In this document: piece after piece, positions 53,346-61,223 of the stretch | How positions within the stretch are numbered: the first letter of the stretch is position 1 | How the letters are laid out: every line of letters begins with the position of its first letter | Assembly: GCA_049890095.1 (NCBI GenBank) | Contig: JBMHCD010000008.1 | Location: forward strand, 248,001 to 312,000 | Length of the DNA stretch: 64,000 nt | Reading direction: 5' to 3' | From: JABAYQ01 sp049890095 | GTDB lineage: Bacteria > Bacteroidota > Bacteroidia > Flavobacteriales > UBA7312 | Translations under genes and position numbers: made by a program | The notes under the pieces: model-generated | Seen by the model: the letters and a program-made list of their open reading frames with translations, nothing else | What the model was told of the DNA's origin: nothing | The model's database searches: none

Positions 53346-54779
53346 TTAGTTTAGAGTTAGCTTTTTCTCTATGTCAGAAACGTAAGTTCTAAATTGCTTG
53401 TCAGTATCTCTAAGATTATTTACAGTTTTGCATGCATGAAGTACGGTTGCGTGATCTTTATTTCCGCAATGAATTCCAATATTAGCTAAAGAATTTTTTG
53501 TTAGCTGTTTTGAAAAGTACATAGCTAATTGTCTGGCCTGAACAATTTCTCTTTTTCGAGTTTTTGATTTCATTAATTCAATTGGAATATCAAAATAATC
53601 ACAAACTACCTTTTGTATATAATCAATTGAAATTTCTCTTGCAGTGTTTTTAACAAACTTATCAAGCATTTCTTTTGCTAATTCAATAGTAACATTCTTT
53701 TTGTTTAAAGAAGATTGAGCTAGCAATGAAATTAATGCACCTTCTAATTCTCTTACATTTGTAGTAATAGAATAAGCAATATATTCAACAACATCGTATG
53801 GCATGTCTATACCGTCATTGTATAGTTTTTTCTTAAGTATTGCTATTCTAGTTTCTAAATCTGGAGATTGTAAATCTGCTGATAATCCCCATTTAAATCT
53901 AGAAAGTAATCTTTGTTCAACTCCTTGCATATCAACAGGAGCCTTGTCTGATGTTAAAATTATTTGTTTTCCATTTTGATGTAGATGATTAAAAATATGG
54001 AAAAAAGCATCTTGTGTTTTTTCTTTACCTGCAAAAAATTGTACATCATCAATTATTAAAACGTCAATAGACTGATAAAAATGTATGAAATCATTTTTCT
54101 TATTATCCATTATTGCATCCACAAACTGGGTTTGGAATTTGTCTGCAGACACATATAAAACCGTTTTTTCTGGCAAATTATTTTTCACTTCTATACCAAT
54201 TGCATTAGCAAGATGAGTTTTACCCAGACCACCACTACCATAAATTAAAAGAGGGTTGAATGACGTTCCTCCGGGTTTCTGAGCAACAGCATACCCTGCG
54301 GATCGAGCTAGTCTGTTGCATTCTCCTTCAACAAAGGAATCGAAAGAAAAATTAGCATTTAATTGCGGATCAACTTGAATTTTCTTAAGACCAGGAATAA
54401 TAAACGGATTTCGTATAGAAGTCTCATTTATATTAATTGGCATATGAATGGGTTGATTTTTAATATTTGGTTTTCCAGAACTAGGAATTTTAGTTGTGTA
54501 TGGTTTGGTATTAAAATTGTTATCCATTACAATACTATACTCTAATTTTCCTTCAGCACCAATTTCTTTTTTTACTGTTTTTTTAAGAAGATCTATATAG
54601 TGTTGTTCAAGCCATTCGTAAAAGAATTGAGAAGGAACTTGTATGGTTAGGATATTGTTTTTAAGTTTTATTGCCTTTATTGGCTGAAACCATGTTCTGA
54701 AGGATTGCGGGCTAACATTATCTCTAATAACAGCCAGGCAGTTGTTCCAAACAATTTCAAAAACTTTTTCTTCAGACAT
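53346..54779 (-). CDS. dnaA: Chromosomal replication initiator protein DnaA
   Basis: AAA+ initiator that melts the origin. Domain I spans about residues 1-85 (WNNCLAVIRDNVSPQSFRTWF), domain II is a short linker to about 140, and the ATPase domain III has Walker A GSGGLGKT (181-188) and Walker B LIIDD (241-245). Domain IV carries the DnaA-box-binding signature GNKDHATVLHACKTV near the C-terminus. The length of 477 is normal. A TAAATTTG box lies about 155 bases upstream. dnaN is 33 kb away, so the dnaA-dnaN pair is not kept together. Confidence 0.97.
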   Translation of the reverse strand: MSEEKVFEIVWNNCLAVIRDNVSPQSFRTWFQPIKAIKLKNNILTIQVPSQFFYEWLEQHYIDLLKKTVKKEIGAEGKLEYSIVMDNNFNTKPYTTKIPSSGKPNIKNQPIHMPININETSIRNPFIIPGLKKIQVDPQLNANFSFDSFVEGECNRLARSAGYAVAQKPGGTSFNPLLIYGSGGLGKTHLANAIGIEVKNNLPEKTVLYVSADKFQTQFVDAIMDNKKNDFIHFYQSIDVLIIDDVQFFAGKEKTQDAFFHIFNHLHQNGKQIILTSDKAPVDMQGVEQRLLSRFKWGLSADLQSPDLETRIAILKKKLYNDGIDMPYDVVEYIAYSITTNVRELEGALISLLAQSSLNKKNVTIELAKEMLDKFVKNTAREISIDYIQKVVCDYFDIPIELMKSKTRKREIVQARQLAMYFSKQLTKNSLANIGIHCGNKDHATVLHACKTVNNLRDTDKQFRTYVSDIEKKLTLN

Positions 54780-54933
54780 TTTTTGTATGTATTTATAGGG
54801 TCTTTATTTAAATTAATAGGCAAATGTGTTCACAAAAAAGTTAAAAAAAAAATGATTTAGCTATTGACTTTAAGTTTTTTTTTACAGGTATAAAAGTTTC
54901 TTAAAATTGACCCATTTTTTTTTCGCCAAAAAA

Positions 54934-54941
54934 CAAATTTA
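54934..54941 (-). promoter_or_regulatory. Possible -7 promoter box of dnaA
   Basis: Minus-strand TAAATTTG, exact match, about 155 bases before the dnaA ATG. That would give a long leader for this genome. The remaining gap (54780-55014) is A/T-rich and shows no DnaA box matching TTATCCACA. Confidence 0.35.
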
Positions 54942-55014
54942 CAAATAAGGTGATTTAAGAATGTAAATTACTTAATTTTTATATATTTTTATATGCTAAT
55001 CAAATAATTTTAAA

Positions 55015-55962
55015 ATGACCACACAAATTTTTATTTTCTTCATTATTGCCTTACTTATTTTTCTAACTGTTTTTACTGTTAAACAACAATCTGCTGCAAT
55101 AATTGAGCGTTTTGGTAAATTTTTAAGTGTAAGGCATTCAGGATTACAATTTCGTATTCCATTAATAGATAGAATTGCTGGTAAAATAAGCTTAAAAATT
55201 CAACAATTAGACGTTATAGTTGAAACTAAAACGAAAGACGATGTGTTTGTTAAGTTAAAAGTTTCTGTACAGTATAATGTTATAAAAGAAAAGGTTTATG
55301 AAGCTTTTTATAAATTGGATTACCCACATGACCAGATAACTTCTTATGTTTTTGATGTGATAAGAGCGGAAGTGCCAAAAATGAAGTTAGATGATGTTTT
55401 TGAGCGTAAAAATGATGTTGCTATTGCTGTAAAATCAGAGTTAAACGATTCGATGAAAGAGTATGGTTACGATATAATTAAAACATTAGTAACCGACATT
55501 GATCCGGATAGTCAAGTTAAAAATGCTATGAATAGAATTAATGCAGCAGAAAGAGAAAAAGTTGCTGCACAATACGAAGGTGATGCAGCTAGAATTTTAA
55601 TTGTAGAAAAGGCTAAAGCAGAAGCAGAAAGTAAGCGTCTACAAGGTTTGGGAATAGCTGATCAAAGAAGAGAAATAGCCAGAGGTTTAGAAGAATCTGT
55701 TGAAGTTCTTAATAAAGTTGGTATCAATTCTCAAGAAGCGTCTGCATTGATTGTAGTTACACAACATTATGATACTTTACAAGCTGTAAGTCATGGAACA
55801 AATAGTAATTTAATTTTGTTGCCTAATAATCCTCAAGCAGGTTCTGATATGCTTAATAATATGGTAGCATCATTTACTGCCAGTAATCAGATTGGTGAGA
55901 CCATGAAAAAAAAGAAGGAAATTGACAAATTAGATAATACTGACGATAATAAAGAAAAATAA
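55015..55962 (+). CDS. SPFH/band 7 (stomatin-like) membrane protein
   Basis: A 315-residue protein with one N-terminal helix (about 5-22) followed by a band 7 domain: QQSAAIIERFGKFLSVRHSGLQFRIPLIDRI and TKDDVFVKLKVSVQYNV. A long Ala/Glu/Lys-rich coiled coil (about 175-245, NAAEREKVAAQYEGDAARILIVEKAKAEAE-type) and a polar tail follow. SPFH proteins form large membrane rings, often scaffolds for proteases. It resembles HflK/C-independent stomatin-like proteins of bacteria. It overlaps the thioesterase start by one base. Confidence 0.9.
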   Translation: MTTQIFIFFIIALLIFLTVFTVKQQSAAIIERFGKFLSVRHSGLQFRIPLIDRIAGKISLKIQQLDVIVETKTKDDVFVKLKVSVQYNVIKEKVYEAFYKLDYPHDQITSYVFDVIRAEVPKMKLDDVFERKNDVAIAVKSELNDSMKEYGYDIIKTLVTDIDPDSQVKNAMNRINAAEREKVAAQYEGDAARILIVEKAKAEAESKRLQGLGIADQRREIARGLEESVEVLNKVGINSQEASALIVVTQHYDTLQAVSHGTNSNLILLPNNPQAGSDMLNNMVASFTASNQIGETMKKKKEIDKLDNTDDNKEK

Positions 55963-56369
55963 TGTTTGTATATGAACATCAGATAAGAGTTCGTTATGCT
56001 GAAACCGATAAAATGGGATATGTTTACTATGGTAACTATGCAACATATTTTGAAGTAGCAAGAGTTGAAGCTTTGAGAAGTATTGGTATAAATTATAATG
56101 AAATGGAAAAAAATGGTACTATTATGCCAGTATCTTCCTATTCTACAAAGTTTATAAAGCCAGCTTATTATGATGATTTGTTAACTATTAAGTTAATGGT
56201 TAAAAAAAGTCCGGCATTACGTTTTTATTTTAATTTTGAAACCTATAATGAATCTGGATCTAAAATAAACGAGGCAGAAGTAGTATTAGCCTTTGTAGAT
56301 GTTAAAAAGAAAAAAGCTTGTTTGGCTCCAGATTTTTTGACTATTACAATAGATAAATTTTTAAAATGA
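55962..56369 (+). CDS. Acyl-CoA thioesterase, YbgC/4HBT hotdog family
   Basis: A 135-residue hotdog-fold thioesterase. EHQIRVRYAETDKMGYVYYGNYATYFEVARVEALRS is the family's active-site helix region (normally ...D..G.vyh..Y...fe.AR.e), followed by YSTKFIKPAYYDDLLTI. It likely hydrolyses acyl-CoA; the exact chain length is unknown. It shares one base with the upstream SPFH gene and four with the downstream aquaporin, indicating a translationally coupled three-gene operon. Confidence 0.9.
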   Translation: MFVYEHQIRVRYAETDKMGYVYYGNYATYFEVARVEALRSIGINYNEMEKNGTIMPVSSYSTKFIKPAYYDDLLTIKLMVKKSPALRFYFNFETYNESGSKINEAEVVLAFVDVKKKKACLAPDFLTITIDKFLK

Positions 56370-57022
56370 AGAAATTCGTAGCCGAATTTTTAGGTGCTTT
56401 TTTGTTAGTTTTAATTGGGACAGGATCTATTATCTTAAATAATTTTTTTTTTGATATTGGGCAATTAGGAATTGGAATTGCATTTTGTTTAGCTGTTATT
56501 TTGTCTATTTTGTTATTTTCGAACACTTCTGGAGCTCATATTAATCCAGCTGTATCTTTAGCTTTTTGGTTCAATCAACAACTATCAACATACTATTTCT
56601 TTTTGTATTGTATTGCCCAAATAATGGGGGCAATTTTTGCTAGTTTATTGTTAAAGTGGTGTTTTAATCCTATAAATATGGGAGAAACCATTCCAAGTGG
56701 ACATTGGTTAGAATCTTTTGTGTTAGAATTACTATTGACGTTTATTATGATGTTGGTTATTTTATTTACTAGTAATAGTAAATTCTTTTCTAATTACTCT
56801 TCACAATTGATTGGTATAACGGTTGGGTTAGAGGCATATCTTGCAGGACCTATTTGTGGAGCATCTATGAATCCAGCCAGATCAATAGGACCAGCTTTAT
56901 TATCTTATAACTTTTCTTTTTTGTGGATTTATATTGTTGCACCTTGTTTAGGTGCGTTGTTTGCTATTGTGTTGCATAATTTTATAAATGCTTCATCAAA
57001 TAGACGTACAAGTCGAGCATAG
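56366..57022 (+). CDS. Aquaporin/MIP family channel
   Basis: A 218-residue six-helix channel with both half-helix motifs: HINPAVS (NPA 60-62) and SMNPARS (NPA 169-171). By alignment to AQP1 the selectivity filter would be Phe40, Ala157, Ala166 and Arg172. The usual water-channel histidine at the second position is replaced by a small residue, so the pore may be wider than that of a strict water channel; small neutral solutes such as glycerol are possible. It overlaps the thioesterase by 4 bases and the convergent M42 peptidase by 41. Confidence 0.9.
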   Translation: MKKFVAEFLGAFLLVLIGTGSIILNNFFFDIGQLGIGIAFCLAVILSILLFSNTSGAHINPAVSLAFWFNQQLSTYYFFLYCIAQIMGAIFASLLLKWCFNPINMGETIPSGHWLESFVLELLLTFIMMLVILFTSNSKFFSNYSSQLIGITVGLEAYLAGPICGASMNPARSIGPALLSYNFSFLWIYIVAPCLGALFAIVLHNFINASSNRRTSRA

Positions 57023-57887
57023 ACTGGATATCGTTTTTATGTACTTTTTCATCTGGTGAATGAACATTATCTTCTGGAGCTCCAATAAAACACCAATCCA
57101 TAGGAAAAGGAGATTTTTGTATTTCGTTTCCGTCCGAACCACCAGCATTTTCTACTTCAATTTGATAGTTTATTTTGCTTTTTTTTGCTAATTGGATAAT
57201 ACGGTTAACATAACTTCTTCTTGGAATGCCACTATCTCTCAATGATATAGCAACTCCATTATTGTGTTTTACTCCTTCTGTAACCCATGTAATGTCGGAT
57301 ATTAATGCATTTTTAACCTGGAAATTTTCGTAAATAAACTTGGAAAGATAGCCAACAGATCCTCCACCATGTTCTTCCCAACTTGAAAAACAAATAATAC
57401 CATTTTCAAGTGTTTCAGCAACCTTTAGTGCATTCCATACACCCAATCTATTATCTAAATAACAGCATTGAATAAACTCATCATCTTCTCGAAAGTTAGG
57501 TTTGAAAGTAAGACTAGTTCCTCTGTCGATTTCCCTTCCATGAGCTATCATTTTATCGTTTTCAATTTTTAATACGGATTCAAACTTTCCTTTACTGTCT
57601 TCTCCAATTAAAATAGTTCCATCTATACAAACAGGCCCACCTATTTTTACAAGCTCATTATTGTACTTTGCAGTAAAACCAATGCTATCCATATGTGCAA
57701 ATATGGCAGTTTTAGGTTTTCCAAAAACTAAAACAATACAATCTTGAAATCCATCACCATGATAAACTTTGGGTATTGTTTTCCATTCTTTCTGATTGGA
57801 TTCAATATAGTCTAATACAAAGTTTTTAACTTTAAATTCCTCTCCACAAGGAGCATGAATATCACACAATTTTTTTAGTAACTCCAT
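56982..57887 (-). CDS. M42-type metallopeptidase (aminopeptidase-like)
   Basis: A 301-residue cytoplasmic dinuclear-zinc peptidase of the M42/M28-like clan. Expected ligands and catalytic residues are visible: His65 and Asp67 (AHMDSIGF), Asp145 (YLDNRLG, bridging), Glu171/Glu172 (SWEEHGG, base and ligand), Asp198 (ISDIT) and His276 (DNVHSPDE). It begins LLKKLCDIHAPCGEE, as M42 proteins do. It is shorter than typical M42 (about 340-360). Its 3' end overlaps the aquaporin gene by 41 bases. Substrate range unknown. Confidence 0.85.
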   Translation of the reverse strand: MELLKKLCDIHAPCGEEFKVKNFVLDYIESNQKEWKTIPKVYHGDGFQDCIVLVFGKPKTAIFAHMDSIGFTAKYNNELVKIGGPVCIDGTILIGEDSKGKFESVLKIENDKMIAHGREIDRGTSLTFKPNFREDDEFIQCCYLDNRLGVWNALKVAETLENGIICFSSWEEHGGGSVGYLSKFIYENFQVKNALISDITWVTEGVKHNNGVAISLRDSGIPRRSYVNRIIQLAKKSKINYQIEVENAGGSDGNEIQKSPFPMDWCFIGAPEDNVHSPDEKVHKNDIQSMLDLYVYLMKHL

Positions 57888-57888
57888 A

Positions 57889-58500
57889 TTAATTAATTTC
57901 TATGCGTTTTATTTTTAGTTTATGATTTTTATTCCATTTGGAAAGAGCAATATTAGAAATGTTTTTGTTCACTGAAAAAGTAATTTCACAATTTATTTCT
58001 AGTTTTTGATGAATTATTTTAAGGTCTAATTCTTTTTGAACACGCATCACAAAGTTTAACTCATCATATTCGAATGTAATTTCAAATACATCTTGAATGT
58101 GTTTCGTAATAATTTTTGTTTTGTTAATCGATTCTTTTGCAGCTGTTTTGTAAGCGTTTATAAGTCCACCAACGCCTAGTTTAGTTCCTCCAAAATATCT
58201 TACAACAACTATTAGTACATTAGTAAGGTTGTAAGCAGTTATTTGTCCTAAAATTGGTTTTCCGGCAGAATTAGCTGGTTCTCCATCATCGTTGAATCTA
58301 GTGATAGATTTATCTGCATTTATACAATAGGCGTAGCAAAAATGTCTTGCACTGTGTTCAATTTTTTTGAGTTTGTCTATGCAATTTTTAACTTCAAGTT
58401 CATTTTTAACAATAAAGCTATAAGCAATAAATTTGCTGCCTTTTTCCTTATACAAAGCTTGTGTTTGTTTTTCTATTTCAAAGTAGCTGTACTTTTCCAT
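57889..58500 (-). CDS. YigZ/IMPACT family protein
   Basis: A 203-residue UPF0029 protein related to eukaryotic IMPACT/Yih1. Landmarks are KEKGSKFIAYSF-type YKEKGSKFIAY, ARHFCYAYCI, RFNDDGEPANSAGKPIL and VVVRYFGGTKLGVGGLINAYKTAA, all diagnostic. The C-terminal domain (about 140-203) is a ferredoxin-like fold. The family is linked to translation control, but bacterial function is unknown. It shares one base with the DMT transporter gene and lies 1 base before the M42 gene. Confidence 0.92.
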   Translation of the reverse strand: MEKYSYFEIEKQTQALYKEKGSKFIAYSFIVKNELEVKNCIDKLKKIEHSARHFCYAYCINADKSITRFNDDGEPANSAGKPILGQITAYNLTNVLIVVVRYFGGTKLGVGGLINAYKTAAKESINKTKIITKHIQDVFEITFEYDELNFVMRVQKELDLKIIHQKLEINCEITFSVNKNISNIALSKWNKNHKLKIKRIEIN

Positions 58501-59339
58501 TAGCTATAAATCAATATAAGAATAGAAATACAAGCTAAAATAAGACCTAGTATTTTTGTTTTCGATAAATCCTCATTATAAATCTTCCAGCCAACTAATG
58601 CTGAACATAAAACTACTGAAATATTAAGTACAGGAAACACTAAGCTTGTATCATAACTTTGTAAAGATTTCAATAAAAAGTATATGCTAAAATAGTTGGG
58701 TATGCCTAAAATTATTCCAGCTTTTATGTTTTTAAAAATCCATTTTTTTCTTTTAACAATCATAACCATTGAGCCAGTTATAAAAGCAAATAAAAATATG
58801 ATTATCATAAACAAACTTTTACTTTGTGTCGTTTTAAGATATTCAAATTCAATTGCAGAGAGTGAAGCATCCAAAATACCAGCTCCAAAAAATAAAATTA
58901 CAGCTAAATAAATTGGTCCTTTTGTTTTGTTTTTTGACGAAATAGTTAAATATATGGATAGGAGAGCTATAACTATTGCCACAACTTCAAGATTTGACAA
59001 ATATTCATTTTGAAAAATTACTCCAACAACAACTGGTATAACTAATGACATTTTACTAGCTAAAGAACTTATAGAAACTCCTAGTTTTTGAGTTGTTTTT
59101 GCCATCACATTGAACATAATAATAAAATATACTCCAAGTAACATAGCGTATTTTAGTAAAGTAAAGTCTAAGCTTGGATTTTTGGCAATAGATAAATCTG
59201 AAAATAAAAAAGAAAGTATAGCAGCTATCAGATAATTTATTGTTATAGCTTGAAAGGTGTCAATCTTTTGGATAGTAAATTGTCTGAAAATAACAAATAA
59301 CAGTATTGTAAATAATATAGTTAAAACTATAAATATCAT
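58500..59339 (-). CDS. EamA/DMT superfamily transporter
   Basis: A 279-residue inner-membrane protein with ten helices in two EamA-like halves. The repeats include FTILLFVIFRQFTIQKIDTFQAITINYLIAA at the start and SLQSYDTSLVFPVLNISVVLCSALVGWKIYNEDLSKTKILGLILACISILIL at the end; this GlY-type closing is typical of drug/metabolite transporters. Substrate unknown. It overlaps ribD by 4 bases and YigZ by 1 base, forming the ribD-DMT-yigZ-M42 operon. Confidence 0.87.
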   Translation of the reverse strand: MIFIVLTILFTILLFVIFRQFTIQKIDTFQAITINYLIAAILSFLFSDLSIAKNPSLDFTLLKYAMLLGVYFIIMFNVMAKTTQKLGVSISSLASKMSLVIPVVVGVIFQNEYLSNLEVVAIVIALLSIYLTISSKNKTKGPIYLAVILFFGAGILDASLSAIEFEYLKTTQSKSLFMIIIFLFAFITGSMVMIVKRKKWIFKNIKAGIILGIPNYFSIYFLLKSLQSYDTSLVFPVLNISVVLCSALVGWKIYNEDLSKTKILGLILACISILILIYS

Positions 59340-60349
59340 GTGTTTAAAAAATAGGATAATGTAACATTGCCTATATTTTCTGATAAGCTTGGAGTTTGGT
59401 TAAATTTTGGTGCAGAAACCCCATTTTTCAATACTTTATCTGTTTTAAAAACTCTAGCTTCATCCCAGTTGTTTGAATTTATAAACTGCTCTAGTGTTTT
59501 TCTTCCACCTTCAACAATCAATGAGCTAATATTTTTGTGATAAAGCGATGAGAATAATTGATCAAAAAAGTTATCAAAATTTATATTTAAATGATGGTAC
59601 TGTGTTTGTTTTTGGCAAATAACATAAGTTAGAGCGTGATCGTTAAAAATGTTATAATCCTGACTTAGACTAGCGTCTTTATCTATTACAAGTCGAATTG
59701 GATTAGGACCATCGTAGTATCGGTTGGTTAAAAGAGGGTTATCTTTTATTATGGTATTTTTTCCAACTAAAATTGCACTCTCAATAGATCTCCATTGATG
59801 AACGAGTCTTTTAGATAGGTTATTTGTCATCCAAAAAGGACCATCTTGGTTTTTGGGGGCGATAAATCCATCTTTAGATTCTGCCCATTTCAAAATAATA
59901 TAAGGTCTTTTTTTATTGTGAAAGGTGTAAAATCGTTTGTTGAGCGATATACAGTCTTGTTCTAAAACATTAGTAACTACTTCTATTCCTGCTTTTTTCA
60001 TTTTTTCAATACCTTTTCCATTGACTTTGTCAAAAGTATCGATATAACCAATTACTACTTTTTTTAGTTTACTTTTTATAATTAAATCAGAGCAAGGAGG
60101 AGTTTTTCCAAAATGAGAGCAGGGTTCTAGATTGACGTATAAAGTAGATTCTTTAAGGAAATTTTTATTTTCAACACTAGCAATAGCATTAACTTCTGCA
60201 TGTTCTTTACCAAATTTTTGGTGGTAACCTTGTCCGATGATTTTATTTTGATGAACTATAACACAACCAACCATTGGGTTTGGTAATGCGTTTGGGTAGC
60301 CTTTGGCAGCTAGCTCAAGGCATATTTGCATGTAATATTCGTCATTCAT
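59336..60349 (-). CDS. ribD: Bifunctional riboflavin biosynthesis deaminase/reductase RibD
   Basis: Two consecutive steps of riboflavin synthesis: deamination of the pyrimidine intermediate and reduction of its ribose. From ATG 60349 the protein has 337 residues. The N-terminal deaminase has zinc ligands His50 and Glu52 (HAEVNA) and Cys77 and Cys86 (PCSHFGKTPPC). The C-terminal reductase starts near residue 145 (RPYILKWAESKDGFIA). A TTG three codons earlier lies inside the TAAATTTG promoter box and is rejected. The ATG is 6 bases from that box, so the mRNA is probably leaderless. Confidence 0.95.
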   Translation of the reverse strand: MNDEYYMQICLELAAKGYPNALPNPMVGCVIVHQNKIIGQGYHQKFGKEHAEVNAIASVENKNFLKESTLYVNLEPCSHFGKTPPCSDLIIKSKLKKVVIGYIDTFDKVNGKGIEKMKKAGIEVVTNVLEQDCISLNKRFYTFHNKKRPYIILKWAESKDGFIAPKNQDGPFWMTNNLSKRLVHQWRSIESAILVGKNTIIKDNPLLTNRYYDGPNPIRLVIDKDASLSQDYNIFNDHALTYVICQKQTQYHHLNINFDNFFDQLFSSLYHKNISSLIVEGGRKTLEQFINSNNWDEARVFKTDKVLKNGVSAPKFNQTPSLSENIGNVTLSYFLNT

Positions 60350-60355
60350 AAAGCG

Positions 60356-60363
60356 CAAATTTA
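60356..60363 (-). promoter_or_regulatory. -7 promoter box of ribD
   Basis: Minus-strand TAAATTTG, exact match, 6 bases before the ribD ATG at 60349. The divergent prmC gene starts 15 bases beyond the box. Confidence 0.55.
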
Positions 60364-60377
60364 ATTAAATTGCATCG

Positions 60378-61211
60378 ATGAAAAAATTAAAAGATATTGT
60401 TGATCATTTTGTTAACGAATTGAAAGATTTTTATGATTTAAATGAGTCTAAAAGTCTTGCATATTGGCTAATAGAGTTTAAACAAAACCTTTCTAGATCT
60501 AATTATCTTTTAGAACAAAATAAAAAGTTGGAAGTCTCGGAGTATAATTTTTATACTGAGGCTTTAAATAGATTGAAAAACTACGAGCCAATTCAATACA
60601 TTGTTGGCGAAACAGAATTTAAAAATTTGACTTTTAAGCTTGCGGATGGATGTTTAATTCCAAGACCAGAAACAGAAGAATTAGTTGATTGGATATTACA
60701 ACATGAATTTGATAATGCATTAGACATAGGTACAGGAAGTGGCTGTATTGCAGTATCATTAGCAAAATTATCTAAAGCAAATATTAAGGCGATAGATGTT
60801 TGCTCTAAAGCCCTAGCAATAGCTAGAAAAAATGCAATGCTAAACAAGGTGTCTGTTGATTTCATGGAAATGGATATTTTTAATTTTCGTGAAATAGAAA
60901 AAGTAGATGTAATAGTAAGTAATCCTCCTTATGTTTTAGAGAGGGAGAAGAAATACATGAAGTCCAATGTTTTGGATTTTGAACCGCATAAGGCATTATT
61001 TGTTAAAAATGATGACCCACTTATTTTTTATAAACAAATACTATTTTTTTCTGAGATAACATTAAAAAATAACGGCTTTATTTTTTTTGAAATAAACGAA
61101 CTATTTAAAGACGAAATGTGTACATTGTTGCATCGTCATAATTTTATAGACATAGAGGTAAAAAAAGACTTGAATAATAAGTTTAGAATGCTGAAAGCAA
61201 CCAAATCTTAA
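60378..61211 (+). CDS. prmC: Peptide chain release factor N5-glutamine methyltransferase
   Basis: SAM-dependent methyltransferase that methylates the glutamine of the GGQ motif in release factors. The 277-residue protein has the N-terminal helical domain, PIQYIVGETEF (71-81), IPRPETEELVDW (94-105), the SAM loop DIGTGSGC (116-123) and NPPY (182-185) near VIVSNPPYVLERE. The C-terminus has GFIFFEINE. It is divergent from ribD with a short 28-base gap between ATGs and is followed by ligA after 12 bases. Confidence 0.95.
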   Translation: MKKLKDIVDHFVNELKDFYDLNESKSLAYWLIEFKQNLSRSNYLLEQNKKLEVSEYNFYTEALNRLKNYEPIQYIVGETEFKNLTFKLADGCLIPRPETEELVDWILQHEFDNALDIGTGSGCIAVSLAKLSKANIKAIDVCSKALAIARKNAMLNKVSVDFMEMDIFNFREIEKVDVIVSNPPYVLEREKKYMKSNVLDFEPHKALFVKNDDPLIFYKQILFFSEITLKNNGFIFFEINELFKDEMCTLLHRHNFIDIEVKKDLNNKFRMLKATKS

Positions 61212-61223
61212 TTATAACAACTT

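Noticed and set aside
53346..55014. Possible replication origin next to dnaA
   Set aside because: The 235-base gap upstream of dnaA is A/T-rich, but I found no TTATCCACA-like DnaA boxes in it and no dnaN beside it. Base-skew analysis over the whole chromosome would be needed.
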